From Ornithinimicrobium tianjinense (GTDB taxonomy: Bacteria; Actinomycetota; Actinomycetes; Actinomycetales; Dermatophilaceae), in NCBI RefSeq assembly GCF_014636495.1, contig NZ_BMEM01000003.1, forward strand, positions 124,001 to 188,000: 64,000 nt of DNA. Direction: 5' to 3'. The notes under the pieces were generated by a model. The model was not told the DNA's origin and did not search any database. It saw nothing but the letters and a program-made list of their open reading frames with translations. Of this stretch, positions 24,688 through 32,701 are shown in pieces. Made by a program: the position numbers and the translations under genes. Positions within the stretch are counted from its first letter, which is position 1; each line of letters begins with the position of its first letter.

Positions 24688-25766
24688 GCAGCGACCGTCG
24701 ACGAGGCCTGGGCAAGGGCCTTGGGGCTCTCATTCCCTCCGGGGCACCGGTGGACCGTCCCGCTGATGTCTTCTTCCCGCGGGTGAACGAGGGTTTCACG
24801 GGAAACAACGACGGCGGCGCGACGGTCATCGGCTCTGGTTTCACGGGAAACGGTGAGGAGGCCGACACCCCGACCGGCACCGATCACGGCACGGATCGCA
24901 GCACGGACCGCGAGACCGGAGGAGAGCGCGGACCAGTCCTGGCTCCCGTCCCGGGCGCCGACTTCGCCGAGATCCCCCTCGACGCGATCAGGCCGAACCC
25001 CCGCCAGCCGCGTCAGGTCTTCGACGAGGACGATCTGGCCGAGCTCGTCGCCAGCATCACCGAGCTCGGCGTGCTCCAGCCCGTGGTGGTCCGTCCCGTG
25101 CCGGCCGACGACCGCGATGAGGCCGGCGCCGCCTTTGAGCTCGTCATGGGTGAGCGTCGTCTGCGTGCGTCCAAGCAGGCCGGGCAGAAAACGATCCCCG
25201 CGATCGTCAGGTCCACCGACGACGAGAACATGCTGCGTGACGCGCTCCTGGAGAACCTCCACCGCGCCCAGCTCAACCCCCTCGAAGAGGCTGCGGCCTA
25301 CCAGCAGATGCTCGAGGACTTCGGCTGCACGCACGAGCACCTCGCCACCCGCATCGGACGATCTCGCCCGCAGATCTCGAACACGATCCGGCTGCTAAAA
25401 CTCCCACCGCTCGTGCAGCGCCGCGTGGCGAGCGGGGTGCTCTCCGCCGGTCATGCCCGGGCCCTGCTGGGGCTCGCCGACGGCGCGGCCATGGAGCGCC
25501 TGGCCCAGCGCATCGTCGCCGAGGGGCTGTCGGTCCGCAGCGTGGAGGAGATCGTGATGCTGGGCGGGGACGGCGAGCCCACGTCTCGCAAGAGCCGTCA
25601 GCGGCAGGAGCCCAGCCCCGAGCTGCAGCGCGTCGCCTCGACGTTGTCCGAGCGCCTCGAGACCCGGGTGCAGGTGATGATGGGTCGCAACAAGGGCCGT
25701 CTCACCGTGGACTTCGCCGACCAGGAGGACCTGGAGCGCATCCTGGACGCTCTCAGCCGCTCCTGA
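24684..25766 (+). CDS. parB: Chromosome partitioning protein ParB
   Basis: A 360-residue CTP-dependent DNA clamp that loads at parS. The N-terminus RRRGLGKGLGALIPSG is the ParA-stimulating peptide. The ParB/Srx CTPase domain (~95-180) includes RPNPRQPRQVFDEDDLAELV and the GERRLRASKQAG motif from Gly156. The helix-turn-helix follows (HEHLATRIGRSRPQISNTIR), and the C-terminus (~300-360) is the dimerisation domain. Two parS-like sites inside the N-terminal linker produce the repeated peptide G-F-T-G-N. ATG overlaps the parA stop. A strong hairpin at 25808 closes the operon. Confidence 0.95.
   Translation: MSSDRRRGLGKGLGALIPSGAPVDRPADVFFPRVNEGFTGNNDGGATVIGSGFTGNGEEADTPTGTDHGTDRSTDRETGGERGPVLAPVPGADFAEIPLDAIRPNPRQPRQVFDEDDLAELVASITELGVLQPVVVRPVPADDRDEAGAAFELVMGERRLRASKQAGQKTIPAIVRSTDDENMLRDALLENLHRAQLNPLEEAAAYQQMLEDFGCTHEHLATRIGRSRPQISNTIRLLKLPPLVQRRVASGVLSAGHARALLGLADGAAMERLAQRIVAEGLSVRSVEEIVMLGGDGEPTSRKSRQRQEPSPELQRVASTLSERLETRVQVMMGRNKGRLTVDFADQEDLERILDALSRS
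24793..24806. promoter_or_regulatory. parS-like site 2 (inside parB)
   Basis: GTTTCACGGGAAAC is the exact reverse complement of the variant site in parA (GTTTCCCGTGAAAC); one mismatch to consensus parS. Confidence 0.7.
24838..24851. promoter_or_regulatory. parS-like site 3 (inside parB)
   Basis: A second GTTTCACGGGAAAC, 45 bases from site 2 and in the same orientation. Confidence 0.7.
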
Positions 25767-25807
25767 TCTCTCGGCCCTCCTGGCCTCTTCCCCTCACCCC
25801 CGCCGAG

Positions 25808-25834
25808 CGCCGGTCCCGCCCCACGGGACCGGCG
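25808..25834. terminator. Bidirectional terminator between parB and rsmG
   Basis: Perfect hairpin: arm CGCCGGTCCCG (25808-25818), loop CCCCA, arm CGGGACCGGCG (25824-25834), then TTCTC. It stands between the stop codons of two convergent genes and can serve both. Confidence 0.75.
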
Positions 25835-25837
25835 TTC

Positions 25838-26581
25838 TCACGAGCGGGGGTCGACCCTCTTGCGACCCTGCGCGGAACGGCCGTGCGCACCCTTCTTCCG
25901 GCGCCCCCCGTGACCAGCCCCGTGGCCAGTCGTCGCAGGCCGCTCGATGTCGACGACGCGCACCGGCTCGCTCACCACGCCCTCACCGACGACATGCACG
26001 TGGGCACGGACGACCCCCAGCGTCGACAGCATCGGTCTGGCGTCCTCGAGCTCGCGTGCGGCGGCCTCACCCTTGAGGGCCAGGAGCCGGCCCTCGGACT
26101 GCAGCAGCGGGAACGACCACCGCACCAGCTTGTCCAGCGAGGCGACGGCGCGTGCGGTGACGAAAGGCGCGGTCAGGCTCATCTCCTCCGCCCGACCGCG
26201 GTGGACGGTCACCCGATCACCCAGCTCCAGCTCCTCGACCGCGACCTCCAGCCAGGCCGTCCGTCGCAACAGCGGCTCCACGAGGTGGATGCGCAGGTCA
26301 GGCCGGGCCACCGCGAGGGCGAGCCCCGGCAGGCCAGCACCCGAGCCGATGTCGACCAGCGTGGCTCCCTCGGGCAGGAGAGGGTGCATCACCGCGCAGT
26401 TCACCAGGTGCCGCGACCAGAGCCGCGGCGCCTCGCGCGGACCGACGAGGCCGTGCGAGATGCCGGTGGTGGCGAGCAGATCGGCATACCTGCGGGCCAG
26501 CGGAAGCTGGTCACCGAAGACGACGACCGCCTCGGCGGGCGGCTCCGGGGCCGCCGCCACCGGGGCGGGGATGTCGCTCAT
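25838..26581 (-). CDS. rsmG: 16S rRNA (guanine-527-N7)-methyltransferase
   Basis: A 247-residue S-adenosylmethionine-dependent methyltransferase that modifies 16S rRNA; loss gives low-level streptomycin resistance. GATLVDIGSGAGLPGLALAV is the SAM-binding motif (~75-94) and EPLLRRTAWLEVAVEELEL and FVTARAVASLDKLVRW are family signatures. The C-terminus ends in a basic Gly/Arg/Lys tail (GGRRKKGAHGRSAQGRKR) beyond the fold. The frame is open to 26647, but ATG 26579-26581 gives normal length and avoids overlap with jag, whose stop is 23 bases upstream on this strand. Confidence 0.93.
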   Translation of the reverse strand: MSDIPAPVAAAPEPPAEAVVVFGDQLPLARRYADLLATTGISHGLVGPREAPRLWSRHLVNCAVMHPLLPEGATLVDIGSGAGLPGLALAVARPDLRIHLVEPLLRRTAWLEVAVEELELGDRVTVHRGRAEEMSLTAPFVTARAVASLDKLVRWSFPLLQSEGRLLALKGEAAARELEDARPMLSTLGVVRAHVHVVGEGVVSEPVRVVDIERPATTGHGAGHGGRRKKGAHGRSAQGRKRVDPRS

Positions 26582-26603
26582 GCCGGCGCGCGGAAGGCGT
26601 CGG

Positions 26604-27197
26604 TCAGGCCGACGGGAGGATGACGACGTAGCGAGAGGGCTCCACACCCTCGGACTCGGACACGAGCCCGGCAGCCAGCACCTCGTCGTGGATGACCTTG
26701 CGCTCGAAGGCCGTCATCGGCTCGAGCTCACGGCGCTCTCCGCTCGCCCGGACCTCCTCGATGACGCTGCGCGCGGTGCGCACCAGCGCCGAGCGACGGT
26801 CCGAGCGGTAGCCGGCGACGTCCAGCATGAGCCGGCTGCGCTCCCCGGTCTCCGCCTGGACAGCAAGGCGCGTCAGCTCCTGCAGGGCGTCGAGCACCTG
26901 CCCGCCGGGCCCGACCAGTCGGCGCGGGGCAGGCCCGTCCTCGGAGTCCACGATGGCGATGGCCGCCCGGCTGCCCTCGATGTCGACCTCCAGGTCGCCC
27001 GACAGGTCGGCGATGTCGAGCAGACCTTCGAGGAAGTCGGCGGCGATCTCGCCCTCGCGCACCAGCTGGTCGGTCTTGGAGCGACCGGAACCGCTGGTCT
27101 CCTCGGCCTCCGCAGCGGTCGCCTCGGTCGTGGGCTGCTGGGGCTCGGTGATCTCGGCGGCGGCGGTCTCCGGCGCGCTCTCGGGAATGGTGCTCAT
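26604..27197 (-). CDS. jag: KH/R3H RNA-binding protein Jag (KhpB)
   Basis: A 197-residue RNA-binding protein. Residues 1-~38 are an acidic low-complexity leader; a KH domain follows (~40-120, RRLVGPGGQVLDALQELTRL), then an R3H domain (~130-195, TAFERKVIHDEVLAAGLVSE). KhpB acts with KhpA in cell-elongation control in Gram-positives, and the gene nearly always neighbours yidC. GAGGAG lies at good distance before ATG 27195-27197. Part of the rpmH-rnpA-yidD-yidC-jag-rsmG run; 16 bases separate it from yidC. Confidence 0.93.
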   Translation of the reverse strand: MSTIPESAPETAAAEITEPQQPTTEATAAEAEETSGSGRSKTDQLVREGEIAADFLEGLLDIADLSGDLEVDIEGSRAAIAIVDSEDGPAPRRLVGPGGQVLDALQELTRLAVQAETGERSRLMLDVAGYRSDRRSALVRTARSVIEEVRASGERRELEPMTAFERKVIHDEVLAAGLVSESEGVEPSRYVVILPSA

Positions 27198-27213
27198 GCG
27201 TTCTCCTCGGGTC

Positions 27214-28188
27214 TCAGCGCTTCTTCGCGCGCTTCTTGCTCTTGGGCTGCGTGCGCTGGCCGACCTGACGAGCCGACTCGTCGGTCTGGGCCTGGTTGCG
27301 CTCAGCGATGAGGTTGGGGTTCTTGAGCTGGATGCCGACCGCCTCGCGGCCCTTGCGCGCCATCCGCTCGCGGTACTTCTGCTCGGCGAGCGACCCGGGC
27401 GACGGCATGTTGCGGATCACGAAGAACTGCTGGCCCATCGTCCAGAAGTTGCTCACGGTCCAGTAGATGAGCAGCGCCACGGGGAAGTTGACGCCCGACA
27501 CGGCGAAGATGATCGGCAGGATGTAGATCAGCATCTGCTGCTGCCGCGCCATGGGGCTGTTGAGCGCCTCCGGCGACATGTTCTGCCGCATGATCTGGTG
27601 GCTGGTGATGAACTGCGTGATCGACATGATGATGATCAGCACCAGCGACAGGATCTTCGCCGATAGGTCCTGGTCGTGCAGGAACGTCGACGTGAGCCCC
27701 GCGTTGAGGATCTCCGAGTTCGCCATCTTCGTCGCGAGCTCACGCGTGAAGAGCCCCAGCGGCTCCAGCTTGCCGTCGGCCACCGTCTGCGCGGTGTTGA
27801 GCAGGCGGAACAGCGCGAAGAAGAACGGCATCTGGATGAGGATCGGCAGGCAGGCACCGAAGGGGTTCGCGCCGGCCTCGCGGTAGAGCGCGAAGGTCTC
27901 CTCCTGGAAGGCCTTCTGCGAGGCCTGGTCCTTCTTCCCCTTGTACTTGGCCTGGATCTTGACCAGCTCAGGCTGCACCATCTGCAGGCGCCGCTGGCTC
28001 TTGATCTGCCGGATCATCAGCGGCGTCAGCAGCGCGCGCAGGGTGATGACCAGGCCGACGATGGCCAGCACCCAGGTCCACCCGCTCGTGGTCGGCATAC
28101 CGAGTCGCGTCAGCAGCCACTCGAAGCCGACGAGGATGGCCGAGTTGAACCAGATGAACGGGAAGAGGATCGCGTCGAAGAATCCCAT
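27214..28188 (-). CDS. yidC: Membrane protein insertase YidC
   Basis: A 324-residue insertase with five predicted membrane segments (for example WVLAIVGLVITLRALLTPLM, LPILIQMPFFFALFRLLN, ILPIIFAVSGVNFPVALLIY), the Gram-positive form without the large periplasmic domain. The Arg in RALLTPLMIRQ is the hydrophilic-groove arginine. The cytoplasmic tail is very basic (QPKSKKRAKKR), which helps ribosome binding. MGFFDAILFPFIWF starts without a cleavable lipoprotein signal. It sits in the origin-proximal translation/secretion operon. Confidence 0.95.
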   Translation of the reverse strand: MGFFDAILFPFIWFNSAILVGFEWLLTRLGMPTTSGWTWVLAIVGLVITLRALLTPLMIRQIKSQRRLQMVQPELVKIQAKYKGKKDQASQKAFQEETFALYREAGANPFGACLPILIQMPFFFALFRLLNTAQTVADGKLEPLGLFTRELATKMANSEILNAGLTSTFLHDQDLSAKILSLVLIIIMSITQFITSHQIMRQNMSPEALNSPMARQQQMLIYILPIIFAVSGVNFPVALLIYWTVSNFWTMGQQFFVIRNMPSPGSLAEQKYRERMARKGREAVGIQLKNPNLIAERNQAQTDESARQVGQRTQPKSKKRAKKR

Positions 28189-28195
28189 GAGGTCC

Positions 28196-28546
28196 TCAGG
28201 GTCGGTGGTGAGCGGTGCTCACCGTGGTGGGCGCCGCCACGACCGTGGGTCGTGGGGCGGCGGCGGTATGACGTGGCGGCACGTGATCGACGCCGCCCCG
28301 GGCGAGCGGGGTGCACCGAAGCAGCCGCAGCGCGGTCAGCCAGCTCCCGCGGACCGGACCGAACCGCTCGAGGGCGGTCACGGCATACGCGGAGCAGGAG
28401 GGGTAGTAGCGGCAGACCGGGCCGAGCATCGGCGACACCGTGCGCTGGTAGAGCTGCACGAGCCAGACCAGCGGGAGAGCCAGCACGCTGCGGTGCTCCC
28501 GCAGCGGCACGCCGCCGCGGTGGACGTCGCGCATGTCCCCCGTCAT
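28196..28546 (-). CDS. yidD: Membrane protein insertion efficiency factor YidD
   Basis: A 116-residue member of the YidD family with the signature [20 protein letters not shown] and [20 protein letters not shown], including the conserved Cys residues. It helps YidC-dependent insertion at the inner face of the membrane. A ~35-residue C-terminal extension is beyond the usual length. ATG 28544-28546 overlaps the rnpA stop (ATGA), so it is coupled to rnpA. Confidence 0.93.
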   Translation of the reverse strand: MTGDMRDVHRGGVPLREHRSVLALPLVWLVQLYQRTVSPMLGPVCRYYPSCSAYAVTALERFGPVRGSWLTALRLLRCTPLARGGVDHVPPRHTAAAPRPTVVAAPTTVSTAHHRP

Positions 28547-28911
28547 CGGGAGACCCCCGTGAGCGCCCGGTCGAGGGCCCGGTCCAGCGCCGCACCGAGC
28601 GAGACCGAGCTCGCTGCTGCCGCGGCGGGCTGGGCACGGACGACGAGGTCGCAGCCGTCGGGCAGCCGCTCCAGGCGGGGCCGGACGAGGTGACGCAGCC
28701 GCCGGACGACCCGGTGACGCACCACCGACGAACCGACCGCCTTCGACACCACGAAACCCACGCGCGGAGGGCGCGTGGGCAGGTGGTCCCCGGAAGCGAG
28801 GTGCACGACCAGCAGGTCCGTGCCCGCCCGGTGCCGACGCCGACCGTCACCGCCCCGCAGCACGGCGCGGTAGTCGGCCGGGTGCGTCAGGCGGTGGTGG
28901 CGGGGCAGCAT
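28543..28911 (-). CDS. rnpA: Ribonuclease P protein component
   Basis: A 122-residue basic protein that assists RNase P RNA in 5' processing of tRNA precursors. [20 protein letters not shown] and VRRLRHLVR contain the RNR-type motif of the family (with His in place of Asn in the RN pair). The N-terminus [20 protein letters not shown] is typical. It lies 35 bases from rpmH and overlaps yidD. Confidence 0.94.
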   Translation of the reverse strand: MLPRHHRLTHPADYRAVLRGGDGRRRHRAGTDLLVVHLASGDHLPTRPPRVGFVVSKAVGSSVVRHRVVRRLRHLVRPRLERLPDGCDLVVRAQPAAAAASSVSLGAALDRALDRALTGVSR

Positions 28912-28945
28912 CGAGACGGAACCGCCGAGGTCGACGGTGGCCGAC

Positions 28946-29083
28946 TCAGGCCGAGAGCTCGGCGCGGCCCTTGCGGCGGCGCGCGGCGAGGATGGCGCGG
29001 CCGGCGCGGGTACGCATACGCAGGCGGAAACCGTGCTTCTTGGCGCGGCGACGGTTGTTGGGCTGGAACGTGCGCTTGCTCAT
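28946..29083 (-). CDS. rpmH: 50S ribosomal protein L34
   Basis: A 45-residue protein starting at ATG 29081-29083: [20 protein letters not shown] then the rest of the highly conserved L34 sequence. The frame is open to 29371, but nothing upstream resembles L34. GGAG lies 9-12 bases before the ATG. First gene of the minus-strand operon leaving the origin. Confidence 0.97.
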   Translation of the reverse strand: MSKRTFQPNNRRRAKKHGFRLRMRTRAGRAILAARRRKGRAELSA

Positions 29084-29497
29084 GGCTGGTGCTCCGTGAA
29101 ACGGGGACGTGCGAGACGTCCGGGACAGGTCCTGGGTGCCGAGCCGGCCACCAACGAAAGCCCACCGCGCGTCGTGACGCGCGCACATGGGCAGGCGAAA
29201 GCGGCCGGGAATCGGCCGACTCCACGGTACGGGAGGCGTCGGTGCCGGGTCAAACTCGACCCCGCAGTGCGCTGGGGGGCGGGCAACCTGCCATGATGAG
29301 ACACCAGCGCGCGGCACGGGGGACGACACGCCGGCATGGCCGACCTTGCACACGAAGTTCGGGTTGCGCAACCGTCGGCGGAGTTGTTAGCGTCGCGCTT
29401 CTCGCTCCTGTGTCCACCCTGTATCCACAGTCTGTGGACAACTCTGTGGACGGTCGCGCATACGATAGACCGACCGACCAGAAGGATGGACCCCACG
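29084..29497. promoter_or_regulatory. rpmH-dnaA divergent control region with DnaA boxes
   Basis: This 414-base gap holds three DnaA boxes close to dnaA: GTATCCACA (29421-29429), the reverse of perfect TTGTCCACA (29433-29441), and the reverse of CCGTCCACA (29445-29453). A TACGAT -10 candidate at 29461-29466 follows them, so DnaA binding would regulate its own gene. In the rpmH leader CGCGCGTC (29166-29173) pairs with GACGCGCG (29176-29183). Nothing else coding is seen. Confidence 0.65.
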
Positions 29498-30940
29498 ATG
29501 ACCGAGCAGCCGACGGACTCTCACTCCGTGTGGCAACGCGTCATCTCCACCCTCGAAGCGGACATCCTCTCGCCGCGTGACCGCGCCTTCCTCGGGCTCA
29601 CCCGCTTCGTCGGTCTGCTCGACGGGACCGCGCTGCTCGCCGTTCCCTACGCGCACACCAAGGACACCCTCGAGACGACGCTGCGCCAGCCGATCGTCGA
29701 GGCCCTCTCCACCGAGCTCGGCCAGGAGGTCCGGCTCGCGATCACCGTCGACGACGACCTGCGTCACCAGCTGGAGCAGCAGGACGAGGCTGCGGCCACC
29801 GCCACGGCGGACACCGGCGAGGCAGCTCCGGCTCAGCCCGTCCCGACGCAGCCCTCGCGCCCCGCGCCGACCAGCCCGTCCGGTCCCGCGCAGACCAGCG
29901 TCGAGGACGCCCGGCTCAACCCGAAGTACACCTTCGAGACCTTCGTCTCGGGCAGCTCCAACCGCTTCGCGCACGCCGCCTCGTTGGCGGTCGCCGAGTC
30001 GCCGGCCCGTGCCTACAACCCCCTCTTCATCTACGGGGAGTCCGGGCTGGGCAAGACGCACCTGCTGCACGCGATCGGTCACTACGCCCGCAGCCTCTAC
30101 CCCGGCGTCCGGGTGCGCTACGTGAACTCCGAGGAGTTCACCAACGACTTCATCAACAGCATTCGCGACGAGAAGGCCGGCGCCTTCCAGCAGCGCTACC
30201 GCAGCGTCGACTTCCTCCTCGTGGACGACATCCAGTTCCTGCAGGGCAAGGAACAGACGATCGAGGAGTTCTTCCACACCTTCAACACGCTGCACAACAG
30301 CGAGAAGCAGGTCGTGATCACCTCCGACCAGCCGCCGAAGAAGCTCTCGGGCTTCGCCGAGCGCCTGCGCAGCCGCTTCGAGTGGGGCCTGCTCACCGAC
30401 GTGCAGCCGCCCGACCTGGAGACCCGCATCGCGATCCTCCAGCGCAAGGCGGCGCAGGAGCGGATGCAGCTGCCCGACGAGGTGCTGGAGCTCATCGCCT
30501 CCAAGATCACCTCGAACATCCGCGAGCTCGAGGGCGCGCTCATCCGCGTCACGGCCTTCGCGTCGCTGTCCAGCCGGCCCGCCGACGCCGACCTGGCCGC
30601 GCACGTGCTCAAGGACATCATCCCCAGCAGCGAGGCGGCCGCGATCTCGGTGCAGACGATCATGACCGAGGTCGCCGACTACTTCCAGATCACCGGCGAG
30701 GAGCTCTGCGGCACGTCGCGGTCGCGGATGCTCGTCAACGCCCGCCAGGTCGCGATGTACCTGTGCCGCGAGCTGACCGACCTGTCCCTGCCCCAGATCG
30801 GCCGCGAGTTCGGCGGCCGGGACCACACCACGGTCATGCACGCCGAGCGCAAGATCCGCCACCAGATCGGTGAGCGTCGCGCCCTCTACGACCAGATCAC
30901 CGAGCTCACCGGCATCATCCGGAAGGCTTCCGCCCGCTGA
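29498..30940 (+). CDS. dnaA: Chromosomal replication initiator DnaA
   Basis: A 480-residue AAA+ initiator. Domain I (~1-85) starts SHSVWQRVISTLEADILSPR; domain II is a Pro/Thr/Ala-rich linker (~100-140); domain III has Walker A G180-ESGLGKT, Walker B VDFLLVDDIQFLQGKEQTIE and sensor motifs; domain IV has the DnaA-box-binding helix-turn-helix with GGRDHTTVMHAERKI (~440-455). The frame is open upstream to 29336 and has another ATG at 29486; ATG 29498 is preferred because AGAAGGA then lies at workable distance. DnaA boxes flank the gene on both sides. Confidence 0.95.
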   Translation: MTEQPTDSHSVWQRVISTLEADILSPRDRAFLGLTRFVGLLDGTALLAVPYAHTKDTLETTLRQPIVEALSTELGQEVRLAITVDDDLRHQLEQQDEAAATATADTGEAAPAQPVPTQPSRPAPTSPSGPAQTSVEDARLNPKYTFETFVSGSSNRFAHAASLAVAESPARAYNPLFIYGESGLGKTHLLHAIGHYARSLYPGVRVRYVNSEEFTNDFINSIRDEKAGAFQQRYRSVDFLLVDDIQFLQGKEQTIEEFFHTFNTLHNSEKQVVITSDQPPKKLSGFAERLRSRFEWGLLTDVQPPDLETRIAILQRKAAQERMQLPDEVLELIASKITSNIRELEGALIRVTAFASLSSRPADADLAAHVLKDIIPSSEAAAISVQTIMTEVADYFQITGEELCGTSRSRMLVNARQVAMYLCRELTDLSLPQIGREFGGRDHTTVMHAERKIRHQIGERRALYDQITELTGIIRKASAR

Positions 30941-31506
30941 CTCCGCCAAGGTTCGTCCACACCTGTGGATAACCCTGTGAGTTGTTGCTCAGCGTTCACC
31001 GCAGTCACATCCGTGCCGCATTTTCGTCCCCTCGACGCCTCCGGAACCCGTCGTCCGTGCTCGTCCGCGCTGTGGACACGGGTGTGGAAAGGGTGCGGAT
31101 CACCGCAGGTCAGGCTGGGGACAGCCGGGGCACCACGGGGTATGACGTGTGGACGGCCCGCCTCCGTCCACAGCCCCCGGTGGTGCGTCCACATCCGTCT
31201 CCACCCGGTGTACACACCGTGAACTACTCGCCCGTCACAACGGCGGACGTGCGGAAACACAACGGTGAAAGCCGGGTTATCCACAGTGTCCACAGGCCCT
31301 ATGACGACGACGAACTCCATACCCGGGCAGATCGAGCGCCCACGTCCCTGGGGTCCGCGAGCGAGCTGAGGGACGACAGGCTCCGGGACGACCTGGGTCT
31401 CGGGGCGGCGCTATGCTGCACTTCCCGCGCCCTGTCATTTCCTGACGGCGACGCGGCCCTGTCTGTCCGAGTCCGAGTGTCCGGTTGAGCCGAAAGGCCG
31501 TGTGTC
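30941..31506. other. oriC: Probable replication origin oriC (dnaA-dnaN gap)
   Basis: A 566-base gap without genes. DnaA boxes: perfect TTATCCACA at 31277-31285 and in reverse at 30964-30972; one-mismatch boxes TCGTCCACA (30953), the reverse of GTGTCCACA (31071) and GTGTCCACA (31286); weaker CCGTCCACA (31164), GCGTCCACA (31185) and the reverse of CCGTCCACA (31148). Boxes in both orientations in the dnaA-dnaN gap is the known actinobacterial oriC layout. The AT-richest part is around 30990-31025 (cagtcacatccgtgccgcat region), a weak candidate for duplex opening. The dnaN promoter must also lie here. Confidence 0.85.
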
Positions 31507-32640
31507 GTGAAGTTCCGTGTCGAGCGCGACGTCCTCTCCGAGGCCGTGGCCTGGGTCGTCCGTGGTCTGAGCAGCCGTCCCCCCGTGCCGGTGCTCGCCG
31601 GCGTCCTCCTCACCGCCGACGAGGCAGGCACCCTGACCCTGTCCGCCTACGACTACGAGGTGTCGGCCACCGTCACCGTCGAGGCCGACGTCACCGAGGG
31701 CGGCCAGGTGCTCGTGCTGGGCAAGCTGCTCGCCGACCTGGCCCGCAACCTCCCGTCCAAGCCGGTGGACATCTCCACCGAGGGCGCCAAGGTCCAGCTC
31801 ACCTGCGGCTCCAGCCGCTTCGCGCTCATCCAGATGCCGGTGAGCGACTACCCCCAGCTGCCCGCCCAGGCCGAGGCCAGCGGCAGCGTCGCGGGCGACG
31901 TCTTCACCCAGGCGGTCCACCAGGTCTCCGTCGCGGCCGACCGCGGCGACACCCTGCCGATCCTCACCGGCGTCCGCGTCGAGGTCGACGGCGAGAAGGT
32001 CACGATGCTGGCCACCGACCGCTACCGCCTGGCGATGCGCGAGCTGACGTGGAGCCCCAACAGCTCGGACACCACGCACGTCAGCCTGATCCCCGCGCGC
32101 ACCCTCTCGGAGACCGCCAAGGCGCTGGGCGCGTCGGCCTCGGTCAACGTCAGCTTCGGCGACGCCTCGCGCTCCGACGGGCTCGTCGGCTTCGAGGCGG
32201 GCCAGCGCCGCACGACGACGCGGCTGCTCGACGGGGAGTACCCCAAGGTCACCTCGATCTTCCCGACCTCGGTCGACACCGTCGCGGTCGTCGACACCCA
32301 GGCGCTCATCGAGGCCGTGCGCCGCGTGGCGCTGGTGGCCGAGCGCAACACCCCGGTGCGCCTGCGCTTCACCGACGGCCAGGTGGCGATCGAGGCGGGC
32401 ACCGGCGACGACGCACAGGGCAGCGAGGCGGTCGAGGCCAGCCTCCAGGGTCCCGACGTCGAGATCGCCTTCAACCCGCAGTTCCTGCTCGACGGGCTCG
32501 GGGTCCTCAACGCCCCGTTCGCCCGTATGGCGTTCACCCAGCCCTCCCGCCCCGCTGTCATCTCGGGCCAGGCTGAGGTCGACGGCGAGTCGGACGAGAC
32601 CTACCGTTACGTCCTGATGCCGGTCCGCTTCGCGGGCTGA
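31507..32640 (+). CDS. dnaN: DNA polymerase III sliding clamp (beta subunit)
   Basis: A 377-residue clamp that tethers the replicative polymerase. Three repeated clamp domains are visible from motifs: VLAGVLLTADEAGTLTLSAY, LPILTGVRVEVDGEKVTMLA with TDRYRLAMRELTW, and the C-terminal YRYVLMPVRFAG, whose M-P-V/M-R residues form part of the client-binding pocket. GTG 31507 is preceded by GAAAGG. First gene to the right of oriC, co-oriented with replication. Confidence 0.96.
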   Translation: MKFRVERDVLSEAVAWVVRGLSSRPPVPVLAGVLLTADEAGTLTLSAYDYEVSATVTVEADVTEGGQVLVLGKLLADLARNLPSKPVDISTEGAKVQLTCGSSRFALIQMPVSDYPQLPAQAEASGSVAGDVFTQAVHQVSVAADRGDTLPILTGVRVEVDGEKVTMLATDRYRLAMRELTWSPNSSDTTHVSLIPARTLSETAKALGASASVNVSFGDASRSDGLVGFEAGQRRTTTRLLDGEYPKVTSIFPTSVDTVAVVDTQALIEAVRRVALVAERNTPVRLRFTDGQVAIEAGTGDDAQGSEAVEASLQGPDVEIAFNPQFLLDGLGVLNAPFARMAFTQPSRPAVISGQAEVDGESDETYRYVLMPVRFAG

Positions 32641-32701
32641 CACGGGACGCCATACGGGCGCAGGACACCGCACGACACGCACCGAGGAGACGGGACCACT
32701 C

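Noticed and set aside
29084..29300. Search for a small RNA or riboswitch in the rpmH leader
   Set aside because: Only one short hairpin is visible and it matches no RNA family I recognise.
29336..29497. Longer DnaA starting at 29336
   Set aside because: The added residues cover the DnaA boxes and promoter and do not resemble DnaA domain I.
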